DNA of 64,000 nt from Acinetobacter guerrae (GTDB taxonomy: Bacteria > Pseudomonadota > Gammaproteobacteria > Pseudomonadales > Moraxellaceae). Shown one piece after another: positions 1 to 9,531 of this stretch. The stretch covers positions 372,001-436,000 of the forward strand of contig NZ_LXGN01000001.1 in NCBI RefSeq assembly GCF_009372255.1, given 5' to 3'. Each line of letters opens with the position of its first letter. The stretch's first letter is position 1. A model generated the notes under the pieces. It saw only the letters and a list, made by a program, of their open reading frames with translations, was not told the origin of the DNA and did not search any database. Both the position numbers and the translations under genes were made by a program.

Positions 1-1039
1 TTCCGTTTCGACCATTACGTTTGACATAATAAAGTGCTTTATCAGCCAAACCAAACCATTCAGAGACTGTTTTTGCAGTCTCTACGGAGGCAATCCCGAT
101 ACTAATACTAGCAAAAAACTGGTCGTCACTTTGCAGTCTAATTTTCTTGATAGATTCTGAAATATTCGTGGCTAGTTTTAAGATCTGTTCGTTAGTTTGA
201 TCTACTACAATGATCGCCAACTCATCGCCGCCAAATCGAGCAGGTGTATCTTTAGGTCCGATGATATGTCTTAGGATACTCGACATTTCTGCCAAAAAAT
301 AATCACCAGCTTCATGTCCATAGGTATCATTAATGTACTTAAAATTATCAACATCCAATAACATCAAATGTGCATGTGTTCCATTTCTTTGAGTTTGCAC
401 AAAAATTGAAGATAAGCGTTGTTCAAATAAACGTCTATTAGGAATATGCAAACGCGGATCCATCAAGGCAATTCTTTCAAACTCACGATTTTTATTGATT
501 AATTGAACTGCTAGATTACGGGTTAACATACTTAAAGACATGATATAAACAGTCGCTAAGGGTAAAGAACACCAGACTATACTTGCACTAAAACTTAGGT
601 TTAAAGGGAAACCCAAAACTGCCCAAACAATCACAAAAGTGACAAACATTGCAATTAAAGAGGGTTTAAGTACATTCCACCCACCTGCGGCATAACGATC
701 CGAGATCAAAATCGCAATCATAATTAACGCTGGGAAAGGACTAACTGCCATCATTGCGACCCAAAAACCACCTAGAGCCGCATCAATCACCAAACTTAAA
801 TTTGTTGTTTTAACAGCATCCATTGTTTTTTTTGCATAAAAAAATGCAATTGTTGGCCAACAAAATGCGTTAAACCCTAGCAAAACATACACAAAAGGAG
901 AATAATTTAAGTAATGAAGTACAGAAGCAATGGACAAAAAGCACAGTACTGTTCCTGTTTGTCGCATCAAAAAAATACGATAAACATACCGCTTGCTTCG
1001 CTGTAATAGTATTTTTTCATCTGTTTTTATATATGACAT
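1..1039 (-). CDS. Diguanylate cyclase, MASE2 sensor + GGDEF (3' end cut by window edge)
   Basis: Inner-membrane enzyme expected to make cyclic di-GMP from two GTP. Reading the minus strand from the ATG at 1039 gives an uninterrupted frame to the window edge, so the C-terminus is missing. The first ~170 residues hold several hydrophobic segments with the R-I-F-L-M-R-Q-T-G start and DRYAAGGW motif resembling the MASE2 membrane domain of AdrA/DgcC-type cyclases. The cytoplasmic part has the substrate-binding D-x-x-x-x-K-x-I-N-D region (LDVDNFKYINDTYGH) and an intact active-site motif ARFGGDELAI, so it is probably catalytically active. It is divergent from proP across a ~540-base A/T-rich spacer. 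The membrane domain name is a recollection of family features; GGDEF itself is clear. Confidence 0.9.
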   Translation of the reverse strand, partial: MSYIKTDEKILLQRSKRYVYRIFLMRQTGTVLCFLSIASVLHYLNYSPFVYVLLGFNAFCWPTIAFFYAKKTMDAVKTTNLSLVIDAALGGFWVAMMAVSPFPALIMIAILISDRYAAGGWNVLKPSLIAMFVTFVIVWAVLGFPLNLSFSASIVWCSLPLATVYIMSLSMLTRNLAVQLINKNREFERIALMDPRLHIPNRRLFEQRLSSIFVQTQRNGTHAHLMLLDVDNFKYINDTYGHEAGDYFLAEMSSILRHIIGPKDTPARFGGDELAIIVVDQTNEQILKLATNISESIKKIRLQSDDQFFASISIGIASVETAKTVSEWFGLADKALYYVKRNGRNG

Positions 1040-1580
1040 AACGACCAGCAGCTTTCTGAACAATGATAAACCAATAGCTTATGACTAAGCTGCCCAATCC
1101 ATAATACGTTATCTTTAATCCAAAATTTTACCGATATTTTATTCGAAATATAATGTACTTATATACCAATTTTTTAAAATATAATCGATATAAATTGTCT
1201 ATATTTACAACTATATTTTTAATTGTCTTCGATGATTTTGATTCGGTTCTTTATATCATGTAAAAAAGAGAGAGCTATATAACTTAGCCAACCATAAATA
1301 TGGATATCGACTAAACTCCAGACATGTATTACATAAACACATCATAGTCACTACATTTTCTTCATGATCATGCAACACATAAAAAAGCAGTATCGTTCTA
1401 AAATTATAATCAACTGATATTTATCATTTTAAACAGATCATCTATTCATTGATATCCATTATTAGATGATCTAGACCCGTTAATTACAAAGATTAACTTC
1501 ATTATTTTTTAAACTAAACTTGTTTTTGTGTTGATTGCTAGTGCCTTAAACTTAATCTTTACTTGGGAAATAAGCCTCTT
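1040..1580. other. Intergenic spacer with a 9-bp inverted repeat
   Basis: About 540 bases of A/T-rich DNA between divergent genes; no convincing ORF. It must hold the promoters of the cyclase gene and proP. The only structure I can point to is a perfect 9-bp inverted repeat, AGATCATCT (1435-1443) and AGATGATCT (1464-1472), with a 20-base loop about 110 bases before the proP start. It could be an operator or a leader hairpin; function unknown. Confidence 0.5.
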
Positions 1581-3061
1581 ATGTCCAAAAGAAAAATGAA
1601 ACCACTTGAAATAGATGATGTTGAAATTGTTGATTATGACAAAACCAAAAAAGCGATTAAAGCGGCTGCTTTAGGCAATGCAATCGAATGGTTTGATTTT
1701 GGTGTTTACGGATATGTTGCATATGTATTGGGGAAGGTATTTTTTCCCAATTCATCTCCTAGCGTACAAATGATTGCTGCTCTTGCAACATTTTCAATTC
1801 CCTTTATTTTTAGACCGTTAGGCGGCTTATTTTTTGGTCGTTTAGGCGATAAATATGGGCGGCAAAAGGTACTTGCTATTACAATTATCATCATGTCGGT
1901 CAGTACATTTGGGATTGGTTTAATCCCCTCTTATGACAGTATTGGTATTTGGGCTCCAATTTTATTATTAATCGTCAAAATTGCACAGGGCTTTTCTGTC
2001 GGAGGTGAATATGCGGGTGCAGCCATTTTTGTCGCTGAGTATTCGCCTGATCGTAAGCGCGGTTTTATGGGAAGCTGGCTCGACTTTGGTTCAATTCTAG
2101 GTTTTGTTGTAGGTGCAGGTTTTGTATCTTTAATCAGTTTTTCTGTGGGTGAAACAGCCTTTATGGAATGGGGATGGAGAATTCCTTTTTATCTCGCATT
2201 ACCTTTGGGTTTAATTGGGCTTTACTTACGTCATTCACTTGATGAAACGCCCACTTTTCAAGCGCATACCGAAAACCAATCTCAAACCAAAAAACCCAAA
2301 AAGATTGGCTTCAAGCAAATTTTGAGTGAACATAAACGCAGCTTGTTGGTCTGTGTTGGTCTGGTGATTTGTACCAATGTTACTTATTACATGTTACTCA
2401 CCTACTTACCCAGTTACTTTTCACATAACTTAGGCTATTCGGAAGATCACGGTGTATTGATCATTATTGCTGTCATGGTTGGAATGCTTTTTGTTCAGCC
2501 TTTTGTTGGGATGTTTAGCGACAAAATTGGTCGTCGACCTTTTATCTTTGCAGGCAGTATTGCTTTAGTTCTGCTGTCGTATCCCGCATTTCTTTTCTGG
2601 ATTCCAATAATGTATATTTGATTTTTCTGGGTCTTTTAATTCTGGCACTTTCACTCAATATGTTGATTGGTGTGATGGCATCGACTTTGCCTGCCTTGTT
2701 TCCAACCGAGATTCGTTACAGTGCACTTGCGATTGCATTTAATATTTCGGTGGTGATTGCAGGTTTAACACCAACCGTTACCGCCGCGTTGGTTGAAACC
2801 ACCCAAAACATTATGATCCCTGCCTATTATTTAATGCTATGTGGTGTATTTGGAGTAATTACCGCAATTTATCTGAAAGAAACTGCTAACTTACCGCTTA
2901 AAGGTGCAACCCCCATGGCAGTAGATTCCGAAGAAGCGGAAGAATTGTTGGAACAATATCACGGTAATATTGAACAAAAGATCGAACAGATTGATCAAAA
3001 AATTGAAGAACTTCAGGAAAAAAGAGATCATTTAGCCAAACAGCATCCTGATATTGATTAA
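1581..3061 (+). pseudogene. proP: Proline/glycine betaine:H+ symporter ProP, one-base frameshift
   Basis: MFS osmolyte symporter that takes up proline, betaine and related solutes. The two halves together align along the whole of E. coli ProP as I remember it: GNAIEWFDFGVYG near the start, RPLGGLFFGRLGDKYGR, GFSVGGEYAGA, EYSPDRKRGFMGSWLDF, then VMASTLPALFPTEIRYSALA and a C-terminal alpha-helical coiled coil rich in E, Q and K. The 5' half (from ATG 1581, preferred over TTG 1563 because it matches the MxKRK start of ProP) stops at 2621. The 3' half continues in the -1 frame. Adding one T to the T-run at 2593-2596 restores PAFLFLDSNNVYLIFLGLL, which fits ProP. This is either a sequencing or assembly error or a real recent inactivation. 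A terminator follows. Confidence 0.9.
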
Positions 3062-3080
3062 TTTTATACAACACAAAAAA

Positions 3081-3112
3081 AAGCCCCTTCAATTGAATTG
3101 GGGCTTTTTTTT
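3081..3112. terminator. Bidirectional terminator between proP and ohyA
   Basis: AAGCCCC (3081-3087) pairs with GGGGCTT (3100-3106), with an A-run on one side and a T-run on the other, so it can serve both convergent genes. Confidence 0.85.
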
Positions 3113-3121
3113 GTTCAATGA

Positions 3122-5068
3122 TTATTTCACTTTATCTTTTATAGAACTTATCCAGTCTTTAAAATGCCCAAACTGTTCTGAGAGAAATGACTCTGTTTCA
3201 GGCTGTTCGGTATCTTTTGGAAGAATATGTTCGTAATAAGTACCTTTCAAAACGTGTCTAAGCAAACGTTCACCAGGGAAAGGTCCGCCATCATTGAGCG
3301 TTTTAGCACCTTTAATTAAATGGCGAATATCATATTGCAGAGGTGAAAGATCAGGTGCTTGTTTATCGATATTAAGAAGTTTGTAAACTGCTAAACGACC
3401 TGTTCGAGCTGAACTTTCAATGGTAAAAACCACATCATTATTAGTTTCAACAAATTGGCCCACAACCGCCAAATTTTTATAACCCTCAGGAACCACACGA
3501 GGACGATCACCTTTAGCGCGTGGCATAAACATTGAAGTAATATATGGCATAAAGGCAATACGGGTAATTGTATTCTCAATGACGTTATCTATTTGATCTA
3601 CAATACCTAAGTGATAACACAACTCAGTCAATATTTCATTGCCTGTACATTCTGGCATATTTTTTTTGACATAATTTCCCTGCTGATCCATAAATAATGC
3701 ATAGACCCAGAGAACAAGTACATCATCAGGCTGTTCAGGGAAATGTGGTTGACGGTTACAGGTAAAACTCATTAACCAATTTGAATCTGTAATGGTAACA
3801 ATCCCCCCTGTCACCGTTTTACCAGAGTAAGGATCATTCACCGCATATTCTTTAAGTTTTTCGACAAATGCTGAAGGTTTACAAGTCAAAGTCACCGACA
3901 GCCATGATGATTTTTCAATGTTACTACAAAATTTTTCAGGCTTTCCAAAAGCTGGTGATTTTTTTGCCAGATTTTTCCAGAGCACCCACCCTGCACTTTG
4001 TCCACTAGTGCTGTTATCAACTTTACTCACCGCCGCAGTGGTATTATTACCATACGCTGTATCTTCGGTCATTGAACCTGTCGTAATAACAACAAAGTCA
4101 TTGTCAGTGAGACTGATCTTGTCTTCTTTTCCATCTTTTTCAATCAGTAACGATTTAACAATTTTCTCCTGACCTTTCTCTTCAAATTCAACATCTTTAA
4201 CCAAAGTTTTTAATTGAATCTTGACTCCTTTCTTATGTAGATAACGACCTAAAGGTTTTACGAAAGTATCATGCTGATTATATTTTGGGAAAACCAGAGC
4301 CGTCATATCTTTAAAGCCATCAAGCTGATGTAAAAAGCGGTGCATATATAATTTACACTCAAGCAGACTATGCCAGTTTTCAAAAGCAAACATGGTACGC
4401 CAAAGTGTCCAGAAGTTTGACGCTAAAAATTCCGCGCTAAAATATTCTTCAATTGTAATATTATCCAGATCTTCTTTTTTTGCCAGAAGCAATTTTACAA
4501 TAGCAAGCTGATCTTTTTTAGATAAACCAAACTTACTAAAATCCTGAACTTTGCCTTGTTGATGAATCAGACGTGCTTTGGAAAAATTTGGATCATTATC
4601 ATTTAATAGTCGATATTCATCCAATACGCTAAACGGCTCTGGCAATTCCACTGCTGGAATATCCTGAAAAATATTCCAGATATTTTCGTAAGCAAATTCC
4701 ATTTCACGACCACCGCGAATAATGAAACCATCTTGTGCGTTGCCAGCACCATCCAACGAGCCACCTTCCACGCTCAACTGATCTAGAAATACAATATTTG
4801 ATGCAGGAATTTGCGCATCGCGGATAAAATAATAGGCTGCGGAGAGTCCCGCGATTCCACTTCCAACGATATAAATTTTGCTGTTTTTATATGTTTCTGA
4901 ACCAATCCCTCGATTTCTTTGATAATTACCTATGTAATCAGCAGGTGGCGTGGTGATATCGGCTGAGTTTTGATATGTTTCTGTACTCGAATCTGGTTCG
5001 TGAATCATATTGCCATAAAGTTTTGATGTATTGAGAACCTTGTCGAATTTTGAAGTAATTTTACTCAT
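3122..5068 (-). CDS. ohyA: Oleate hydratase (MCRA family, FAD-dependent)
   Basis: Hydrates the cis-9 double bond of unsaturated fatty acids such as oleate to 10-hydroxy acids; FAD has a structural/electrostatic role. The 648-residue length is typical. The Rossmann motif GSGIAG is at residues 69-74. RGGREMEF follows at 118-125, with Glu122, and there is a Tyr at 241 (KLYMHRF). These match the Glu122/Tyr241 catalytic pair I recall from characterised oleate hydratases, so activity is likely. The start at 5068 has a GAGGA ribosome site six bases upstream. The gene is monocistronic, convergent with proP. Family role: detoxification or remodelling of unsaturated fatty acids. Confidence 0.95.
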   Translation of the reverse strand: MSKITSKFDKVLNTSKLYGNMIHEPDSSTETYQNSADITTPPADYIGNYQRNRGIGSETYKNSKIYIVGSGIAGLSAAYYFIRDAQIPASNIVFLDQLSVEGGSLDGAGNAQDGFIIRGGREMEFAYENIWNIFQDIPAVELPEPFSVLDEYRLLNDNDPNFSKARLIHQQGKVQDFSKFGLSKKDQLAIVKLLLAKKEDLDNITIEEYFSAEFLASNFWTLWRTMFAFENWHSLLECKLYMHRFLHQLDGFKDMTALVFPKYNQHDTFVKPLGRYLHKKGVKIQLKTLVKDVEFEEKGQEKIVKSLLIEKDGKEDKISLTDNDFVVITTGSMTEDTAYGNNTTAAVSKVDNSTSGQSAGWVLWKNLAKKSPAFGKPEKFCSNIEKSSWLSVTLTCKPSAFVEKLKEYAVNDPYSGKTVTGGIVTITDSNWLMSFTCNRQPHFPEQPDDVLVLWVYALFMDQQGNYVKKNMPECTGNEILTELCYHLGIVDQIDNVIENTITRIAFMPYITSMFMPRAKGDRPRVVPEGYKNLAVVGQFVETNNDVVFTIESSARTGRLAVYKLLNIDKQAPDLSPLQYDIRHLIKGAKTLNDGGPFPGERLLRHVLKGTYYEHILPKDTEQPETESFLSEQFGHFKDWISSIKDKVK

Positions 5069-5499
5069 GAGTTCCTCTTCGGATTTATTATCAAAAAATA
5101 TTTTTTTATGAGCCTATTAGTATGATCATATCCACTACTAATTTTAGCCAAATTGTGTATTAACTTTGTATTGGAGATGGGAACAGAAATAATATATTTT
5201 CTAAAAATTAAGATTTATTAGATTTATGAGGTCATATTTGATACAAGTTTACTTTTAATCACCAACAGACTGTTTATTTGCATATGTATATTATGGATTT
5301 TAAATATACTCTCTCCCGTTGCAATATATCCCATCGACTTATGGGAATGTAAAATGGATAAAAACAAGAATATTGATTCAAACAATCTTCTGCATATTTA
5401 AATATGATAATGACCTTTGTCATTTATTTTAAATACTGTCTGATTACTTTATTTTTACCCATAATAATTCAACATTTTCTTGTCAAATTTTATACCTTA
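5069..5499. other. Intergenic spacer, nothing recognised
   Basis: About 430 bases of A/T-rich sequence between two minus-strand genes. It should contain the ohyA promoter near 5080-5200 and the 3' end of the next gene's transcript. I see no ORF above ~15 codons with a ribosome site, no RNA gene and no clear terminator. Confidence 0.5.
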
Positions 5500-6045
5500 T
5501 TAACTGAATCTTGAAGATTGCATGGGTTGCATATCACGATCGCTAATTAAAATAACTTGTCTGCAAATTCCCTCTGCATCACGTTGCTGTTCAAATACAG
5601 ATGCTAGCATTGGGTCAAAACTATCAAAAAAACAGATTTCCTGTTCATCAATTGAATAGATTAATGACTGATTGCCTACACCATCTAAAGTGTCATAAGA
5701 AACAATCGCCATCTGTCCACTTTCAATTGCATGCTGGATCTCTGAATACGCCAATGCCGCGCCCATTGGAATATTACAAGCTTGAGCTTGTTGATAAATT
5801 AGATGCTCGCTTTCATCTATATCTGGGTCTGGATCTGTATAAAAAGACACATCAAAACCAAATTTTTTTAATGCAACGGCTAATGCGATGGTAAAAGTCC
5901 CATGTTCCTCATCGTGTTGGGTCGCTTCTATCAGTTCTGAAACATCCATTTCAATCCCATGATGTTGAAACAACATCCATAACGCAAAAATGCCACAATT
6001 GGCTTCAAGGTTTAATAAGGACTCTGGAATTTCTAGCGCCATCAT
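5500..6045 (-). CDS. Peptidase C39-like protein, probably non-catalytic
   Basis: 181-residue soluble protein with no signal peptide or membrane segment. An N-terminal ANCGIFALWMLFQHHG segment (Cys17) resembles the nucleophile helix of the C39 papain-like fold. A later region, GNQSLIYSIDE...FFDSFDP, resembles the strand-turn that normally carries the catalytic His and Asp. In that segment I see Ser/Leu where the family His is expected, while the D-P at the end is kept, so it may bind rather than cleave. It lies divergent from the ahcY promoter and riboswitch, but nothing ties it to that pathway. Fold assignment is moderate; function unknown. Confidence 0.6.
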   Translation of the reverse strand: MMALEIPESLLNLEANCGIFALWMLFQHHGIEMDVSELIEATQHDEEHGTFTIALAVALKKFGFDVSFYTDPDPDIDESEHLIYQQAQACNIPMGAALAYSEIQHAIESGQMAIVSYDTLDGVGNQSLIYSIDEQEICFFDSFDPMLASVFEQQRDAEGICRQVILISDRDMQPMQSSRFS

Positions 6046-6089
6046 GTTGAACTCGCATTACATTTATGCGAATCATACACAAAACAGCG

Positions 6090-6118
6090 TTGGCACTGTA
6101 ACAATTTATCAGTACAAT
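6090..6118 (+). promoter_or_regulatory. Sigma-70 promoter for the ahcY riboswitch transcript
   Basis: TTGGCA (6090-6095), a 17-base spacer, then TACAAT (6113-6118). The predicted start near 6125 falls just before the first riboswitch base, which supports both calls. Confidence 0.8.
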
Positions 6119-6128
6119 AGCGCCACCA

Positions 6129-6243
6129 GTCGAGGGATGCTGCGACTTTTTCACAGGCTGATTTTTTTAAAATAGCAATGTGGAATCGCTAGGCTCGACA
6201 TACGAAGCCGTTTAAAAACAATGCTTCACAAAACAACGGCATC
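6129..6243 (+). ncRNA. S-adenosylhomocysteine (SAH) riboswitch
   Basis: Matches the SAH aptamer layout. P1 pairs GTCGAG (6129-6134) with CTCGAC (6194-6199). The conserved GAGG...GCTGCGAC strand and AGGCTCG element are present. P4 pairs CCGTT (6208-6212) with AACGG (6235-6239). The pseudoknot pairs GATGC (6136-6140) with GCATC (6239-6243). All elements come in the order known from proteobacterial SAH riboswitches. It sits between a good promoter and ahcY, the enzyme that removes SAH, which is the classic location; in the family, SAH binding turns expression on. The P2 arm and P4 loop are longer than in the minimal aptamer. Confidence 0.92.
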
Positions 6244-6288
6244 CGCGAACTGAATGATCAATATTTGTTTTTTTAAAAGGAGATCGTG

Positions 6289-7671
6289 ATGAACGCGGTT
6301 AATGCTTCATTTACAGATTATAAAGTTGCTGATATTTCTCTTGCTGACTATGGTCGTAAAGAGATCAAACTTGCTGAAGCAGAAATGCCAGCTTTAATCG
6401 GTTTGCGTAAACGTTATTCAGCAGCTAAACCACTTGCAGGCGCAAAAATTCTGGGTTGTATCCACATGACAATTCAGACAGCCGTTTTAATTGAAACTTT
6501 GGTTGAACTTGGCGCTGAAGTTCGTTGGACATCTTGCAATATCTTCTCTACTCAAGATCACGCTGCTGCTGCAATCGCTGCAAGTGGTGTTCCTGTATTT
6601 GCATGGAAAGGTGAAACTGAAGAAGAATATGTCTGGTGTTTAGAACAACAGATCAATGTAAATGGCAAACCATGGGATGCCAACATGATTCTGGATGATG
6701 GCGGTGACTTAACCGCTCTCGTTCACGATAAATATCCAGCGCTTTTGGAAAAGATTCACGGGATTACCGAAGAAACTACCACAGGCGTACAACGTCTACT
6801 TGAAATGTGGAAAGATGGTTCTCTTAAAGTTCCTGCAATCAATGTCAATGATTCAATCACGAAATCGAAAAATGACAACAAATACGGTTGCCGTCATTCT
6901 TTAAATGACGCGATTAAACGTGCAACTGATATGTTACTTTCTGGTCGTCGTGCACTTGTAATTGGTTACGGTGACGTAGGTAAGGGTTCTGCACAATCTT
7001 TACGTCAAGAAGGCATGATTGTTCGCGTCACTGAAGTTGATCCAATCTGTGCAATGCAAGCGTGTATGGACGGTTACGAAGTCGTTTCTCCATACAAAAA
7101 TGGCGTACAAACAGGTAAGAAAGAAGACATCAATCACGACCTCTTAGGCAATACTGACCTTGTTGTCACTACAACTGGTAACTACCATGTGTGTGACTCT
7201 GCAATGCTAGATAGCTTAAAAGCAGGTTCAGTGGTGTGTAACATTGGTCACTTTGATACAGAAATCGACACAGCTTATTTACGTGGTTACAAGTGGGTTG
7301 AAGTTAAACCTCAAGTACATCAAGTTTATCGTTCAGAAGATGAAAGTAACTACTTAATCCTGCTTTCTGAAGGTCGTTTAGTTAACCTTGGAAATGCAAC
7401 AGGTCATCCATCACGTATCATGGATGGTTCTTTTGCTAACCAAGTTTTAGGGCAAATGCATTTATTTGCTGAGAAATTTGCTGACTTACCAGCCGATCAA
7501 AAACAAGCGGCTATTCGTGTTGAAGTACTTCCTAAAAAATTAGATGAAGAAGTTGCTGCTGCGATGGTTGTTGGTTTTGGTGGCGTATTGACACAGTTAA
7601 CTCAAGTACAAGCAGATTACTTGGGCGTTGCTGTTGAAGGCCCATTCAAATCTGACGCTTATAAATACTAA
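6289..7671 (+). CDS. ahcY: Adenosylhomocysteinase (SAH hydrolase)
   Basis: NAD-dependent cytosolic enzyme that splits S-adenosylhomocysteine into adenosine and homocysteine, relieving inhibition of methyltransferases. 460 residues. Diagnostic segments: [16 protein letters not shown], the DDGGDLT and ITEETTTGV region, the Rossmann motif [21 protein letters not shown], and the C-terminal KSDAYKY end required for NAD binding across the dimer. ATG 6289 is preferred over GTG 6286 because AAGGAGA lies at optimal spacing. Controlled by the SAH riboswitch just upstream. metF follows in the same direction, so this is a small methyl-cycle cluster. Confidence 0.98.
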   Translation: MNAVNASFTDYKVADISLADYGRKEIKLAEAEMPALIGLRKRYSAAKPLAGAKILGCIHMTIQTAVLIETLVELGAEVRWTSCNIFSTQDHAAAAIAASGVPVFAWKGETEEEYVWCLEQQINVNGKPWDANMILDDGGDLTALVHDKYPALLEKIHGITEETTTGVQRLLEMWKDGSLKVPAINVNDSITKSKNDNKYGCRHSLNDAIKRATDMLLSGRRALVIGYGDVGKGSAQSLRQEGMIVRVTEVDPICAMQACMDGYEVVSPYKNGVQTGKKEDINHDLLGNTDLVVTTTGNYHVCDSAMLDSLKAGSVVCNIGHFDTEIDTAYLRGYKWVEVKPQVHQVYRSEDESNYLILLSEGRLVNLGNATGHPSRIMDGSFANQVLGQMHLFAEKFADLPADQKQAAIRVEVLPKKLDEEVAAAMVVGFGGVLTQLTQVQADYLGVAVEGPFKSDAYKY

Positions 7672-7682
7672 GTTTTTATTAG

Positions 7683-7777
7683 AATCCCCCTAAGTCCTCC
7701 TTTAAAAAAAGGGGGACTTTCCACAGATCATTACATCGGTGTGATTCCCCTCTTTGAAAAGAGGGTCAGGGGAGATT
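7683..7777. repeat. Intergenic inverted-repeat element between ahcY and metF
   Basis: About 95 bases bounded by imperfect complementary ends, AATCCCCCT (7683-7691) and AGGGGAGATT (7768-7777). Inside are two hairpins: AAGTCC...GGACTT at 7692-7719 and CCCTCTTT-GA-AAAGAGGG at 7748-7765. The whole can fold like a three-way junction. It looks like a short non-coding palindromic repeat of the kind scattered in Acinetobacter genomes. Related motifs (CCCC/GGGG ends, TTTCCACAG) occur at 26319-26390. It may also act as an mRNA-processing or partial terminator site. Confidence 0.7.
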
Positions 7778-7793
7778 TAAAAAAGGATTTGAA

Positions 7794-8630
7794 ATGACGA
7801 AACGTGTGCCTATTTCTTTTGAATTTTTCCCACCAAAAACAGATGCTGGTGCAGAAAAGTTAAAAACTGTTCATCAAGAATTACAACTGCTTAATCCAGA
7901 ATTTTTTTCAATTACCTATGGTGCTGGTGGTTCTACGCGTGAACGTACATTAGCTGCGATTCATGACTTTAATGGTAAAGGCACAGCTGTTGCTCCCCAT
8001 TTGTCTTGTATCGGTGATGACAAAATACGTATTGCCGAATTGCTAGATTTGTATAAATCGCAGGGCATTAATCGCATCGTGGCTTTACGTGGTGATTTGC
8101 CATCAGGTCAAGTCGGACTTGGCGAGTTACCATATGCACAAGATTTGGTACGTTTTATTCGTGAGCATTCAGGCGATCACTTCCATATTGAAGTCGCTGC
8201 TTACCCTGAAATGCATCCCCAAGCTGAAACATTTGATGCAGATATCAAACGCTTTGTGGAAAAAGTAAATGCAGGTGCGAATGCAGGCATTACTCAATTT
8301 TTCTTCAATCCAGATGCGTATTTCTACTTCATTGAACGATTAGAAAAAGAAGGGATTAATATTCCAATTGCACCAGGGATTATGCCAATTACCAATGCCA
8401 GTAATTTAATTCGTTTTGCTGATGGTACAGGTGCAGAAATTCCTCGCTGGATTCGTAAGCAACTTGCTGCTTACGGTGATGACAGTGCAAGCATTAAAGC
8501 TTTTGGTCATGAAGTCATTGTCAAACTTTGCGAACGTTTAATCGCTGGTGGCGCACCAACTTTACACTTTTACTCAATGAACCAGACTGAACCGACTCGG
8601 CAGCTTGTTGTTGATCTTGGTTTAAACTAA
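7794..8630 (+). CDS. metF: 5,10-Methylenetetrahydrofolate reductase
   Basis: FAD enzyme that reduces 5,10-methylene-THF to 5-methyl-THF, the methyl donor for methionine synthesis from homocysteine. 278 residues, a normal bacterial length. Conserved segments: FEFFPPKT (catalytic Glu), SITYGAGGSTRERT, APHLSCIG, VALRGDLP (the Asp near the flavin), VAAYPEMHP, GITQFFFNPDAY and LHFYSMN near the end. AAGGA sits seven bases before ATG 7794. Downstream of ahcY, so both fates of the methyl cycle intermediate are encoded side by side. Confidence 0.97.
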   Translation: MTKRVPISFEFFPPKTDAGAEKLKTVHQELQLLNPEFFSITYGAGGSTRERTLAAIHDFNGKGTAVAPHLSCIGDDKIRIAELLDLYKSQGINRIVALRGDLPSGQVGLGELPYAQDLVRFIREHSGDHFHIEVAAYPEMHPQAETFDADIKRFVEKVNAGANAGITQFFFNPDAYFYFIERLEKEGINIPIAPGIMPITNASNLIRFADGTGAEIPRWIRKQLAAYGDDSASIKAFGHEVIVKLCERLIAGGAPTLHFYSMNQTEPTRQLVVDLGLN

Positions 8631-8653
8631 ATTTGTATGAGCCTTACCCAAAT

Positions 8654-9379
8654 ATGAATCGCTTTTATATTGAAACCGAACTAAATACAGGACATACCAT
8701 TGAATTAACTGAGTCGGTATTTCATCATTGGGTTCGTGTGCTTCGTGCAAAAGAGCAGGAACAAGCCATCTTTTTCAATGGGAAAGGTGGTGAATATAGA
8801 GTAACACTCACTGAAATTAATAAGAAAAATGCATGTGTATCAGTTGATCATTTTAATCCAATGGATCGAACGCCACCTTTTCAAGTGCTTTTAGGTCAAG
8901 TAATGAGTAAAGGTGATCGCATGGATTATGCGATTCAAAAGGCAACTGAGTTAGGGGTAAGCACCATCCAACTTTTGACCAGTGAACGTTGCGAGATGCG
9001 CCTCAAATATGAGCGCGACCAAAAGAAAATTGAACATTGGCAATCTGTAGCAATTGCAGCCTGTGAACAATGCGGCATGAATCGGATTCCAGAGATTCTT
9101 GCTCCTATTTCTTTGAATGACTGGTTTGCCTCTGAATTACCAACCTCGCGTTTTGTTTTAGCACCAGATAAAAATCAAGAAAATGTTTTACAAGATAGTG
9201 ATGAACATTTGGCGCTATTGATTGGTCCAGAAGGCGGCTTAAGTGAAGCTGAAATTCAGGCTGCAAATGCAAATGATTTTCAGAACTGGTGCATTGGAGA
9301 ACGGGTCTTGCGCACTGAAACAGCACCTGTGGTTGCTCTTTCAATTTTGAATTATCACTTTTTGTCAAAAGCTGACTAA
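8654..9379 (+). CDS. rsmE: 16S rRNA m3U1498 methyltransferase RsmE
   Basis: SPOUT-class methyltransferase that methylates N3 of U1498 in 16S rRNA, using SAM. The 241-residue product has the N-terminal PUA-like part (NRFYIE, HHWVRVLRAK), LGQVMSKGDRMDYAIQKATELGV, SERCEMRL, AIAACEQCGMNRIPEI and the trefoil-knot SAM site LLIGPEGGLSEAE with GERVLRTETA. I chose ATG 8654 because the family starts with a short lead into (N/R)RFY; an in-frame TTG at 8633 would add seven residues. It begins 23 bases after metF and is probably co-transcribed. Confidence 0.96.
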   Translation: MNRFYIETELNTGHTIELTESVFHHWVRVLRAKEQEQAIFFNGKGGEYRVTLTEINKKNACVSVDHFNPMDRTPPFQVLLGQVMSKGDRMDYAIQKATELGVSTIQLLTSERCEMRLKYERDQKKIEHWQSVAIAACEQCGMNRIPEILAPISLNDWFASELPTSRFVLAPDKNQENVLQDSDEHLALLIGPEGGLSEAEIQAANANDFQNWCIGERVLRTETAPVVALSILNYHFLSKAD

Positions 9380-9531
9380 TTTAGTCCAAACAAATATTGA
9401 TTTTCCATGTCAGTTATGACAACGTAAAATGACATTAACAAACATGCTAATTAAACATTAAAAAAGCATTCTGATTTTTATTTTTTTGCATTTACTTATT
9501 GTTATGTAAATATTAACCGGATCATATTTAT

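Noticed and set aside
2618-3061. A separate 147-residue transporter gene starting at TTG 2618
   Set aside because: It is the C-terminal third of ProP in the -1 frame; its upstream codons continue the ProP alignment, so it is the frameshifted remainder.
5354-5398. Short frame MDKNKNIDSNNLLHI in the spacer upstream of the C39-like gene
   Set aside because: 15 codons, no ribosome site, low-complexity.
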